Below, piece by piece: positions 19,526 to 29,754 of a stretch of 64,000 nucleotides of DNA. Numbering within the stretch: position 1 is the first letter of the stretch; each line of letters begins with the position of its first letter. The position numbers and the translations under genes are program-made. The notes under the pieces are model-generated. The model had not been told where the DNA came from, did not search any database, and saw nothing but the letters and a program-made list of their open reading frames with translations. Source of the DNA: Lachnospiraceae bacterium (GTDB lineage Bacteria; Bacillota; Clostridia; Lachnospirales; Lachnospiraceae); the NCBI GenBank assembly GCA_910575035.1, contig CAJTDL010000018.1, positions 41,115 to 105,114 of the forward strand. The letters run 5' to 3'.

Positions 19526-20602
19526 TCATCTAGCCCCATACTCAAAATGCTGGTAATCCTTCACAGAATTCCAATTCCCTCCCCAGGCAAAGCCATGCTC
19601 CAAAAAAAGCTGGCAGCACAGATCATTCCCATCAATTTTATATGGAAAATCCCCCTCCCTGTCTGCATAGGCTTCCCCGCTGGAAGGGCTGACAGTCCTC
19701 CCTCCATCCCCTGCCTGTTTCACATAAGGATTATACAGGGGATTGATATCTATGGCAAGCCCTGCCGCATGATTTGACAGGCGGCCGCTCCCTGCAATCT
19801 CACGATAATTAAAGGCAGACGTATTATTATCTTCCATGGACCGCTCATCATCAGCCCCATACTCGTCGATCAACAGCATTTTTTCAATGGGATAAGACTG
19901 GCGGTACAGCTCTGACATAATTTCTAAAATATCTTCTGCAATTACCTGATTTACAATCAGCTCCCCTATATGGTCCTGCCCGTCAAAGCCCCTGTGCAGC
20001 ACACGCAGATACCGAAGCTCTGTAAGGGAAATATTTTCATTTTCATGGTAAGATATGCCCTGGATCCTCTGCTGCACTTCCTCCGTTATTTCTGAACTGT
20101 AAAACAGAGAATCCAGCATTTCCTGGGACAAATTGGAAACATCCACAACTGTGCCCGCCGCCATATGCTGTATCTCTGTAACGCTTGGCATTTTCTGTAT
20201 ATCTGCATTTTCTGTTTTTCCTAAACTCCCTGGCACCTCCTGCGCACCAGCGCTTTCCAGCACATCCTGCGCACCAGTGCTTTCCGGCACCTCCTGCGCA
20301 CCAGCGCCTTCCGGCACATGCTTGACAGCTGCATTATCTTCGGTATTTTGCTTATCAGATCCTATTGCCTCCTCCAGTATCTCCGCATCCCCTTCCCTGC
20401 CTTGTACCTTCGCGCCCTCTGGTTTCTGCTGTACTTCTAAATCCCCTGCCGTATCCTGAACGCCTATCCCCTCCGGAATCCTTTGTGTGCCCAATCCTTT
20501 TAGCCCACTCTGCCAAATACCATATGCTGCTAAAACAGCTACAGCTATCCCGCTTATAAAAACATACTTTTTCAAACAATGCGCAGATTTTCTCCCTTTC
20601 AT
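19526..20602 (-). CDS. Membrane-anchored or secreted M15 peptidase (D-Ala-D-Ala carboxypeptidase-like)
   Basis: A cell-wall peptidase candidate of 358 aa. Residues about 12-30 form a signal peptide or anchor (YVFISGIAVAVLAAYGIW). Residues about 35-135 form a low-complexity linker with degenerate copies of a GAQEVPES-type unit. The C-terminal domain (about 165-358) has the M15 metal ligands in SNHAAGLAIDINP (SxHxxGxAxDxN) and KDYQHFEYG with WGGNW. This is the peptidase_M15_4-like arrangement seen in wall hydrolases. The repeats are encoded by imperfect 24-27 bp DNA repeats that could vary in number. Confidence 0.85.
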   Translation of the reverse strand: MKGRKSAHCLKKYVFISGIAVAVLAAYGIWQSGLKGLGTQRIPEGIGVQDTAGDLEVQQKPEGAKVQGREGDAEILEEAIGSDKQNTEDNAAVKHVPEGAGAQEVPESTGAQDVLESAGAQEVPGSLGKTENADIQKMPSVTEIQHMAAGTVVDVSNLSQEMLDSLFYSSEITEEVQQRIQGISYHENENISLTELRYLRVLHRGFDGQDHIGELIVNQVIAEDILEIMSELYRQSYPIEKMLLIDEYGADDERSMEDNNTSAFNYREIAGSGRLSNHAAGLAIDINPLYNPYVKQAGDGGRTVSPSSGEAYADREGDFPYKIDGNDLCCQLFLEHGFAWGGNWNSVKDYQHFEYGAR

Positions 20603-20696
20603 AGAACACCATCCCCTCTCCCTTGCCCCGCATCAACCCACAGACGCAAAAAATATACGTGCAGTATACTCAATCAATGCGCACACATAGAAATAG

Positions 20697-21027
20697 TCAT
20701 TTTTCTCTTTTTCGGTCATATACGGTATCGCTCCTTTCAAATGTCAGGCAATCCAACGCCGACAAAGTATGAAAACTAATTTGATGTGTTGGATATTTAA
20801 ACTCTGCCAATACCCAAAACTGCTTTCGGCTTATACGCCCTGCAAAAAAGTCATTTACATAGCTCCAAATTGTATCATTTACCGTGGGTCCTTCTACAAT
20901 ATCATATGAATGCGTCTTCCCGCTTCTACACATTGCAATAAAATCCCCAAGAAAAATCTTTTGTATATTTGCTTTTTCGTACTTCAGGAAATTCAACGAC
21001 TTCTTTACTGGCATGATAAAGGATCAT
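20697..21027 (-). pseudogene. DUF3990 gene relic
   Basis: From the ATG at 21027 (AGAGGTGG upstream) the frame reads MILYHASKEVVEFPEVRKS and continues to DFSWGFYCNV before a stop, matching the N-terminus of DUF3990 proteins. The C-terminal part of the same family (THSYDIVEGPTVNDTIW ... QISFHTLSALDCLTF) is in another frame, and the usual middle of some 50 residues is missing. So the gene carries a deletion plus a frameshift and is probably dead. A 105 aa reading frame starting at 21014 covers only the C-terminal half. Confidence 0.7.
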
Positions 21028-21194
21028 ATATAAGCCACCTCTTTCTTTTATGATTTTCCTGATCCTAAAACCCTTCTATTGATTTAATCAAAAATAGGTT
21101 TCTTTCATTATATCTTCACTGCCTTGCTTTTGCAATATATGAATTGAACCAGAAATGCACTTCTTTTTCTAATTGGGTATCTTAAATAGATAAT

Positions 21195-21284
21195 GGGGCT
21201 GTCGGGAAATAGATAGCCCCTTGTTAAATACAAAAATAAGACCGGGAACCTGTTTTTTTAATTCCCGGTCAGTTTTATTTTTGC
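21195..21284. terminator. Two hairpins, the second a bidirectional terminator
   Basis: GGGGCT/AGCCCC (21195-21220) is followed by GACCGGGAA/TTCCCGGTC (21240-21270), which is flanked by T-rich and A-rich runs on both sides. It lies downstream of the 21365-21994 gene and upstream of the DUF3990 relic. Confidence 0.7.
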
Positions 21285-21364
21285 TGTCTGTTCTGCTTTT
21301 AGTTTTTTCACTTCATAGTGGAAAAACGAGCAATGCGTTTTCTGCCATATGATACAAAACTTTA

Positions 21365-21994
21365 TCAGATATATTTTTTTATAGCCTTAAAACTTGTCTT
21401 GTGCATTTTAAATGGAACACAGTTTTTCTTCCAACTCCGCTTTTTCTTTAAAAATACTTTTTTTGTTATCTTTTTTCCATTATAGTAATAAGCATAGGTC
21501 ATTCTTCCCGTTTTTGCATGGGTTTCTATCTGTGATAGCAAAACATGTTTTAATTTTCCCGATTTATTCGTGGTAAGATACCAATCTTCTATACTGCCAC
21601 CTCCTCCACGGCAACCTAATAGCCTTTTCATCTTTTTATGATAGACATAACCAAACATAGAATAGTCATCCCCTACCTCTATCACCTGCCCATTGCGGTA
21701 TTTATATATGTAAATTTTGCATCGTGTTGGATCAGGATCATAAGAAGTTACTAATTCTTTCAGCCCATCCCTATCCATATCTATAGTACGAAACCACCTA
21801 AAATCCGAGTCATACATTAAATCCCGATACGCCCTTGCCGCCTTCTTTTTTGTGCTTATTGATACCTTTGCAGATACCTCATAAGGGAACATTCCTCCCA
21901 CAAATTCCGGTGCAAAATACCAGCTTAATACCAGAACCCAAATTGTACAAAATACCATGACTTTTTTCCTACCGATATGCCATTCCTTTATCAT
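21365..21994 (-). CDS. Putative secreted protein of unknown function
   Basis: About 209 aa. The N-terminus (KKVMVFCTIWVLVLSWYF) is a signal peptide or membrane anchor. The central DMDRDGLKELV segment resembles EF-hand/VCBS-type calcium-binding loops found in surface proteins. The C-terminus is very basic with many Lys-Lys pairs. The ATG at 21994, 9 nt after AGGAGG, is preferred over an upstream start. It follows the CHAP gene on the same strand and may be the last gene of the surface locus. Family not recognised. Confidence 0.65.
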   Translation of the reverse strand: MIKEWHIGRKKVMVFCTIWVLVLSWYFAPEFVGGMFPYEVSAKVSISTKKKAARAYRDLMYDSDFRWFRTIDMDRDGLKELVTSYDPDPTRCKIYIYKYRNGQVIEVGDDYSMFGYVYHKKMKRLLGCRGGGGSIEDWYLTTNKSGKLKHVLLSQIETHAKTGRMTYAYYYNGKKITKKVFLKKKRSWKKNCVPFKMHKTSFKAIKKYI

Positions 21995-22170
21995 TTCCCC
22001 ATCCCTCCTTTGACTCCATATACACAATTAAAATATCTTCAGATACTATTCCCCACATTATTGAAACATTTTCAAACACATCAGAACTATCAGCTGGCAT
22101 AATTTTATCCATCCGCCTACTGGGTGCTGTATGATAAGGCCTCGGGATTATTCACTGCCTTTATGGCTCC

Positions 22171-24078
22171 CTATACTTTTACTTTCTTTTTCGCACAGTA
22201 GCTACCATAGATTTTATTCCCCATAGAGTCCAGTTTATATGCCCTTACCCGCACATAATAAACTTGATTCTTCCATAACCCAGATATGGTTTTCTGGGTG
22301 TTTTTTACAGCCAATTTCTGTGTAGAATATTGGGAGAATTTAGGGCTGTAAGAATAAGAAATCTCGTAGCCTGCCGCGCCGCTTACTTTTCTATAGGAAA
22401 CCTTCATCTTGCCCTTTTTCACCTTTTTGGCAGAAAGGGATGATACCTTTCCTGGCTTTGAAACCTTACTCCATTGAGCATAAATAGTCTGGGATTTTGC
22501 AATCCTTGTGTACGCGTATACCTTTGCCCCGCCAGATTTTGCCGTATACCAGCCTTTTAAGGCATACCCCTTCCGCTGCGCTTTAGGCAGGCTGCCAAGG
22601 GATTGGTTTTCTTTTATTGTTACTTTGCCTTTGCTAAGCTTTGCCCCTCCATTTTTATGGAAGGTTATGGTACAATACTTTGGCTTTGGTTCCACAGGCT
22701 TTGTGGGATTCCCTGGATTTGTGGGATTATCTGGAGTCTCTGGATCTGTTGGCTTATCTGGGTTTGCAGGTATATCTGGATCCACAGGATTGTCCGGATT
22801 TGTGGGATTGTCCGGGTTTACAGGTTTTTCTGGTTCCACTGGTTTTTCCGGTTCCTCTGGTTTTTTCTGCAGAACCAGATTCGGTACAAAATAAAAGGCA
22901 TAATTCCCAGCCGGATCATAGGCATAAATATGTGTGCTATATTCTCCTAACTCATTGCTGTGGTCTGCAGTGTTTACACGGTATGTATAATCTGATCCGT
23001 TGGCTATCCCTCTGCAGCTGCTGTTCTCCCACCAATCGCTTACAATGTCATCCTGCCCATTCCAGACTGTCCAAGTGGGGAACTGTACCCTTGCCACCTT
23101 GAAATTATCTGTCACAGTACAATGGACGGTATAGCCCGTCTCAGAAATATCCGTCACATAAACATTTGAAATTACTGGCGGCTGATTATCCTGTATGGTG
23201 AAATGGCCTTCCCCGCTCTGATAGACACTGCCATTGGCGGACGCCCACAGGCGAAAGGTATAAGTCTCTCCCTGGCGGAGCCCGGCAGGCAGGGCTTCAC
23301 CTACAATGTTCAGCGCCTGGTTTACAGTTGAGGTTTTCAAGCCGCAGGCTTCCTTATGGTTTACTACCAGGTTCCCAGCAGAATCCCAGATTTGCGCCCC
23401 TACTTCTGATACAGTAAGGCGGTTCGGGTTGCTGATGGTCCCTTCCAGCAGGGCATTCCATGTGTCTGTCCAGGCCACGTTGATGGAGGTATAAGACAGG
23501 CTTCCTGCCGGCGGGTTACTGCCCGCCCCCAGATACACATACCCCAAAAATGCGCCGTTCCTTCCGCTTTCCAGTTTGGACACAGACATCGTATGGATAA
23601 TGCAGTAGCCAGTATTAGCATTGCAATTGGATGCACTATAGCCACCCTCGCTGACTACCACGCTGCCGCCGCTTATGCTTTCCACCACTGCTACATGGTT
23701 CTCATAACAGGCCAGGGCTTTTGCCTGGATGCTGCGTCCCCTTGAGAAACCAAAGTTTTTATAAGCTGAATTGTACCAGCTCTTGCCAGAATAAATCGTA
23801 CAGTTGGCTCCTGTCAGCTGGTTTACCCTGGCAGAAGCAAACCATGCACAGCCAGAGGGGCCGTAAGCATACTGGCCCCAGGTTGGGATAGCTGCATAGG
23901 AGGTATAAGGCGCGGCATTGATATCAATATAAATCCCGCCTGTCCCATTCCCGGCAATTCCGTTTGGAGCCGCTGCCTTAACGGCATAGCCTGCCAGCAG
24001 GAATATAAGTAATGATACAAGTAATACGAAATGCTTTGTAAACTTTGGGTATAATAATTCTTTTTTCCTATTCTGCAT
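22171..24078 (-). CDS. Secreted CHAP-domain surface protein with InlB-type repeat and Fn3-like domain
   Basis: The 635 aa protein has a signal peptide (about 1-35) and a CHAP amidase/endopeptidase domain (about 45-180) with Cys in GPSGCAWFASARV and His in ENHVAVVES. GBS-Bsp-like Ig-like modules follow (about 195-405), then a Pro-rich spacer of PEKP/NPDNP repeats, a Listeria-Bacteroides (InlB B) repeat (ITFHKNGGAKLSKGK ... TIYAQWS) and a fibronectin-like C-terminal domain ending KKKVKV. It probably cleaves peptidoglycan and binds a partner or the wall. It is a close paralogue of the 29755-31926 gene. No LPXTG motif is seen. Confidence 0.88.
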   Translation of the reverse strand: MQNRKKELLYPKFTKHFVLLVSLLIFLLAGYAVKAAAPNGIAGNGTGGIYIDINAAPYTSYAAIPTWGQYAYGPSGCAWFASARVNQLTGANCTIYSGKSWYNSAYKNFGFSRGRSIQAKALACYENHVAVVESISGGSVVVSEGGYSASNCNANTGYCIIHTMSVSKLESGRNGAFLGYVYLGAGSNPPAGSLSYTSINVAWTDTWNALLEGTISNPNRLTVSEVGAQIWDSAGNLVVNHKEACGLKTSTVNQALNIVGEALPAGLRQGETYTFRLWASANGSVYQSGEGHFTIQDNQPPVISNVYVTDISETGYTVHCTVTDNFKVARVQFPTWTVWNGQDDIVSDWWENSSCRGIANGSDYTYRVNTADHSNELGEYSTHIYAYDPAGNYAFYFVPNLVLQKKPEEPEKPVEPEKPVNPDNPTNPDNPVDPDIPANPDKPTDPETPDNPTNPGNPTKPVEPKPKYCTITFHKNGGAKLSKGKVTIKENQSLGSLPKAQRKGYALKGWYTAKSGGAKVYAYTRIAKSQTIYAQWSKVSKPGKVSSLSAKKVKKGKMKVSYRKVSGAAGYEISYSYSPKFSQYSTQKLAVKNTQKTISGLWKNQVYYVRVRAYKLDSMGNKIYGSYCAKKKVKV

Positions 24079-24248
24079 ATATAAATCCGCCTTTCTGCTG
24101 AATCTCGCGTTTACAGTTACCTGATTTTTTTAACTGCCAATCCACACACAGCCTAATCCACACTATAATCCTTTGCGTGAACCCTATAAGTAACAGCGCT
24201 CTTGGGATATTATTTATATATTTTCTTTTTATATTTCCAAACTTGTTC

Positions 24249-24275
24249 CCCCAACCATGCCTTGCACAGTTGGGG
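24249..24275. terminator. Hairpin between surface genes
   Basis: CCCCAAC/GTTGGGG with a 13 nt loop lies between the stop of the large LRR gene and the start of the CHAP gene. It lacks a T run on the minus strand, so termination there would be weak. Nothing else is seen in the 253 bp gap. Confidence 0.4.
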
Positions 24276-24331
24276 ATTCTCTTTTCCTTCCTGCAGCTAT
24301 TGGCGTTTTGCCTAACCTTTGTAGTTCTGTT

Positions 24332-27300
24332 CTATTTTTTGGTTACCACACTCTTCACCTTAGACCAGCCAGAATAGTATTTCTTTCCTTTCACTGGCAT
24401 ATAAGTGCGGATTTTTATGTAATACCTCGTCTTTCCTTTTAAACGGGCAATTGTCTTTTCCGTTTTGCTTTTGCCCACAGTTATAGTATTTGTGTCTTTC
24501 TTTGTAAATTTACGGCTAGTAGAATATGCAACCTCATAGCCGCCAATCTGCTTTTTCTGTTTCTTCCAGCTTATGCCCATGCCCTTTCCCTTAGGCGTTA
24601 CCTTTATCAGGCTGGTCGGCCCAGGATTGATGGTAAACGATTTCTTGGCCGTTCCCCCATATCTTCCCTGAAACTTAATCGTTATGGCATAGCTTCCTAC
24701 ATTTTTCCTTCCCTTGGCGAAAGCAATCGTATAATCCGTGAAATTTTTCAATTTACTTCCCCTGCTGTCTTGTATGGTAACAGAGGGCTTCTTGGCCTTA
24801 CCGTCATAGCTATAGCTGGTGGCAGACAGCTTTATGCTTTTTGCAGCATAAATGGCAGAGGTTTTTTTATCCCCGCAAATGCTGCATATTTTTGCCAAGG
24901 TTCCATTCTTACTTACTGTTGCTTTTGTGGTTACCCTTTCTGTGGCAAAGTTATGTGCTGTCTTTGGAATCGTATCTGTCTCTTTATATTGGCAGGACTG
25001 GCAAGTGTATGTCCGTTCCCCTTCCCGTTTGCAAGTTGCCTCCCTTGTCACTTTACCGCTGTCAAAATGATGCCTGCAAAATACCTTGTAGTCTCTTGCA
25101 GCAGATCCTTTATAATCTCCAATGCCTTTGATAATAATGGTATATGTCCCAATATCTGTAGCGGTTTTATCCCCAGACAGCAGATAATCTGTGCCTTCGC
25201 TCAGAGGCTTGCCATTAAAAAGAATCGTCGGCTTTACACGCTGTTCCTTTCCATTGTAGACAAGGTCTGGAACCTCTATTTCCGCCACTGCAATATCTTT
25301 CCCTGGTTCATCGCTGCTTCCGGAATCTGTTATAATAATTTCTATCCGCATCACAGCGCTTTCATATAAATCTGTCGCGCTTGCCGACACCTCAATGAAA
25401 GTAGTGCCTATCCCTTTGATAAATACAAGCCCAGAACTGTCTACCTCAACAATTTCCTCATCCAGGGAACGGTAGGAAAGCATTCCGTCACCCCTTTCAA
25501 TCTTAGCATCTAATTGGAATAGATCATCCTGGTATGATTTTTCATAAGAAGCTGTTCCAGAAATAATCTGCTTCCCTTTTTCACCGGCAGAACCTTCCGC
25601 AATATCTGAAACTTTAAATCCCCATGCCGTGCCCCCATCATCTGTATCCAACTGAATTTTCACACTATCACCTGGAATAAATACTTCTGCCCCTGCCAAC
25701 TGGGTTCCCGTGTATTTGCCGACCAGTTCATTGGCACCATCGTAAATTAAAAGATAGTCGAACCCGTCCTCCAATTCCGTTTTGGCATCAAAAGTAACCT
25801 TTAACGATGTGGCTCCAGGCTTTGTATATACCCAGGAATCTGTGCAGTTGTTTTCATAATTATGCCTGCTCTCCATATCATTTTTATCTGCAGCAATATA
25901 ACGGTTGTTCTTCACAGCAACATTGCAGGAAGCCTGTACATTGCTCCCATCCTGTGCCGCTGCAGTAATGACTGCAGTTCCTTTCGCCAGGGCAGATACA
26001 TTCCCTTTTTCATCTACAGAGGCTACTTTAGGTTCTGAAGACATCCAGGAAATTTGCTGGTTATTGGCATTGTCCGGCCTTACATAGGCAGTTAACTGGT
26101 AACTGTCCCCGGCTTCCATCTCCAAATCCCTCTTGTTCAAATTAATCCCAGTTACTGGCTGCACTACCTTTACGGAACAGGATGCGCTGCAATCCCCTAC
26201 GGTTACTTTAATCGCTGTATTTCCAATTCCTTTTGCCGTTACTGCTCCGTCGCTGCTTACTTCCGCCACGGAAGGATCCGAAGACTTCCAGGCAACCTCA
26301 TCTGTAAAATCTGCCGGGTCGACACTGATTTGCAGTGTTCCTTTGGCCCCCCTTGCCAAGGTCAGTTCCGTCTGGTTTAGTGTTACCTTTACTGCTTTTT
26401 TCTCCTGATTTACAAAGGCCATGCCCATCTTTTTAGCATAAGCCTCCGCATAAGTCCCATTTACCCCATACATTGTCATAGAAACTGGGTAACTGAATGC
26501 TGATTCATCAATTGATGCAGCCGCCCTTGGGACAGTAATGGATTTCAGTTTAACGCAATTAGAAAATGCATGGTCTTCAACCGTTGTAATACGGTAGGGC
26601 AATTCTATTTTGGGCAGCTTCACACATTCATGAAAGGCATAGGAAGGTATCACAGTAAGCCCTGTCCCCAATTTTACATCTGTCAATGCATCACAGTTTT
26701 CAAAAATATGTGTTCCGATTTTCTTTACGCTGTCTGGTATGGAAATACTTGGAAGCACATCACAGTTCATAAAAGCATTGTTCCCGATTTCCTCTAAATT
26801 TTTGCCTAATGACACTTGCGTCAATGCAGCGCAGGAGGCAAATGCTTCCCTTCCAATCCTTATTATGCTGTCTGACAGAACAGCTTTTTCCAAGGCACTA
26901 TTCTTAAAAGCTGCATCCTCAATTAATTGAACAGACTCTGGAAGCATGATTTCCTTTAATCCACTGTTTTCAAAAGCATTGGCGCGAATGTATTTTACTG
27001 TATTGGGGATTTGGATAGAAGCCAAACCGCTACAATCTTTGAACACACTATTTCCAACTGTATCACAGTTCTCGGAAAGCATTACTTTTGATAATTTTTT
27101 GCAGCCTGCAAATGCGTTCGCATCCATTTGCTTAACCCCATTGTTGATTACTGCTGTTTCTAAATTTTCGCAGCCTTCAAATGCACAGAATTCTATTTTT
27201 TCTACATTTTGTGGTAGTTCTATTTTTTGAAGGTTTACACATCCTTCAAATGCTTTCTCCCCTATTACAGTTACTGTATCTGGTATAACGATTTTCTTTA

Positions 27301-29541
27301 AGCCCGGACAGCCTGCAAACAGGCGTTTTGCTACCTGCTTTGTCCCTTCTTCGAACTTTATTGTTTCCAATGATGTGCACTCATAAAATGGCCCATCCAC
27401 ATCTCCAACAAGGCCATCCCATGAAACATGGCAGGTTACCAGGCTTTTCGGTATCTCTATCCCTGTTAGTGACTCACACTTTGCAAATGCCTGGCTTCCC
27501 ATTTCTTCCAGATTACTTGACAAAATCACATTACCCAAATTCGTACATTCCTTAAATGCATTTGCATCTATTAATTTCACCGTATCTGGTATGACAACAG
27601 ATCTTATACTCTTATTCCCCCGAAAGGCACCATTCCCTACAGCCACTACTGTATAACCATCCAATTCAGAAGGTATAAGCAGGGCAGTTGCATTGCCTTT
27701 AAAGCCTGTAATCGTTGCATTTCCATCCTCATTCACATTGTAGGTATAGATTGCCACCACATTTCCATCCTTGTCTGTCCCTGAGCTGCTGCCATATCCA
27801 AACCCGCTGCTCCCATATTTTGATGAATAGGAAGTATAGTATTTGCCTGGATTCCTCGTACACACCGGAACGCAGCGGTTATCTTCATAGTGATATACCA
27901 CACGAACCGGGCTGTTCTTTTGATTGAAAATCGTAATATTTTCTTTCCACAAATTCTTGTCCACAAACGCAAGGGAAAGGCTGGCTTCTGCCGAGGCATA
28001 CAGATAGGAACTGATATCAATACAGGTTTTGGGGCTTTCCCATCATTATAGGTATCGGATGAGAAATGTGTCTTTGCCCCTACCCGTGCAGCTACTTTTC
28101 CTTTTACCAATGGGATTGCCGTTATGGACAATGACGCCTTTACCCCTGCGGAAACTTCTGCCTCGGACGCAATCGTGAAATTCTTCTTTTCGAACTTATG
28201 CACTTCACGGAAGCCTCCCTTAGACGTATACTGCACGCCTTCGGAAAAGGCTGCCTTATAAGTCAGTGACAGCTTGCCCGAAAATGCATATTCCATGGAC
28301 ACGGTAATCGCCCCTACGCCGCCTACTGGAATATACACTAAATCAAGGGATGATGGGATGCCTGCCGCCTGCAGGGCGTCTACACTGACATTGCAGTTTG
28401 CTTCCATAGTTCCTTTTGCAGACACATAGACTTCTTTATTGGATGTAAGCGTTTTAATTTTATAATCGACAGAAACATCCGACAGCGTACAGTTAAACTG
28501 CACCTTCATCCCCTTGCCAAGCTTCAATGTCTTAGAGGCTTTGATGGCTTTAATTTTCTGGTTTCCTGCCAGCCTTGCGCTTTTGTACATCTGCCCATCT
28601 TCAAAGGAAGCTTCTTCCGTGCCGCCGACAATGTATGTAACGTCTGTGCCCTCTACTGCCTCAGCCAAGCCCAAATCGCTCTCTGCATTTCCCTGTGCAT
28701 CTGCCTGTTTCAGCATTTCATCCGATTCTGTACCTGTTGTTTCAATCCGAATTGCCCCGCCTGATGCTGTTACATTTTTTGCCTGATAGACGGAAGGAAG
28801 CCCATTGATATAAAGGGCAAAAGAATCGCCTTTCTTAATTTCCTTTGGGCAGTTATAGATGGTGATAATGCCGTTTTCACCAATCTGATAATTGGTACCT
28901 GACGGCAGCTCAATTACGCCTTCTGCAAATTGGTATGTATTCTTATAATGATCCGATATTTCTGTGGACTGCAGCACCGAAGAAGCATCTTCGAACATCC
29001 TGCGCATCTCTGCTTCCTGAAGCTTCTCTTCTGGACGAAATTCCTGGTATACAGCCTACATCCATCCACGGTTGACAGCAATCTGTGCATCCTCAGGGTA
29101 TTCTAATTTGGCGGCATCCTTAAAAGTGCAGGACTCTCCTTCATCCAGCTTATATCCCAGGCAATAATTCATGGTATGGGCAGCAAATTCCCGGGTTACT
29201 GGCTCATTAGGCAAGACTTTGCCGCCTGCTTCAATCGCAATTACACCAAATTCTACCGTTAATAATATGTCACGGTAATAGGCATCCTGTTCTGTAATAT
29301 CGCTGAAATAATTATCTGGAAGGTTGTCCTCTTCCACTTTCATTCCAAACAGGACTGCCAGGTTGTGCAGCCATTCTGCACGGGTGATTGTGCCGTTAGT
29401 TCCGTAAATTAAATTTGAGTTATCCGCCGCTGCCTGCGGAGTAGTTTGCTTTCCTTCTTCTGCCCTAGTATTAAAAGGAAAACAAGAAAATAGAATGATA
29501 AATGCTAAAATGATGCTTACGGCCTTTTTACATTTTTTCAT
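24332..29541 (-). pseudogene. Large SLH-like / BspA LRR / Big_2 surface protein gene, interrupted twice
   Basis: One ancestral gene of about 1,735 codons now reads as three frames. Piece 1 (29056-29541) is a signal peptide plus an S-layer-homology-like region; it ends at TAG after NRGWM, and the same frame continues AVYQEFRPEEKLQEAEM. Piece 2 runs in that frame to a one-base shift in the TTTTGGGG run at 28027-28034. Piece 3 continues as CIDISSYLYASAEASLSL, reaching the 1210 aa frame (24332-27964). That part has many BspA-type LRR_5 repeats, two Big_2 Ig-like domains, a CUB-like region, a CxxC zinc-ribbon-like segment, and a Fn3-like end ending VVTKK. Restoring one base and one sense codon gives one continuous protein. 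It lies between two CHAP genes on the same strand. Confidence 0.8.
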
Positions 29542-29754
29542 ATACATCAATTCCTTTCTATGCCTTTTTCTGGCATAATATTATCTTCTGCATTTTTTAT
29601 TTATATAAAATTATAACTCCCCCACAGCCTGAATACTTACGGTTTTACAATCTATGGGGCATATCTATCCTTCCCTGTCTTTTTTTCTGATAATCCACAA
29701 AAATCAAAAGATAATATGCAACTGCAAAGTACTGAACAGTTACTATAATGTTTT

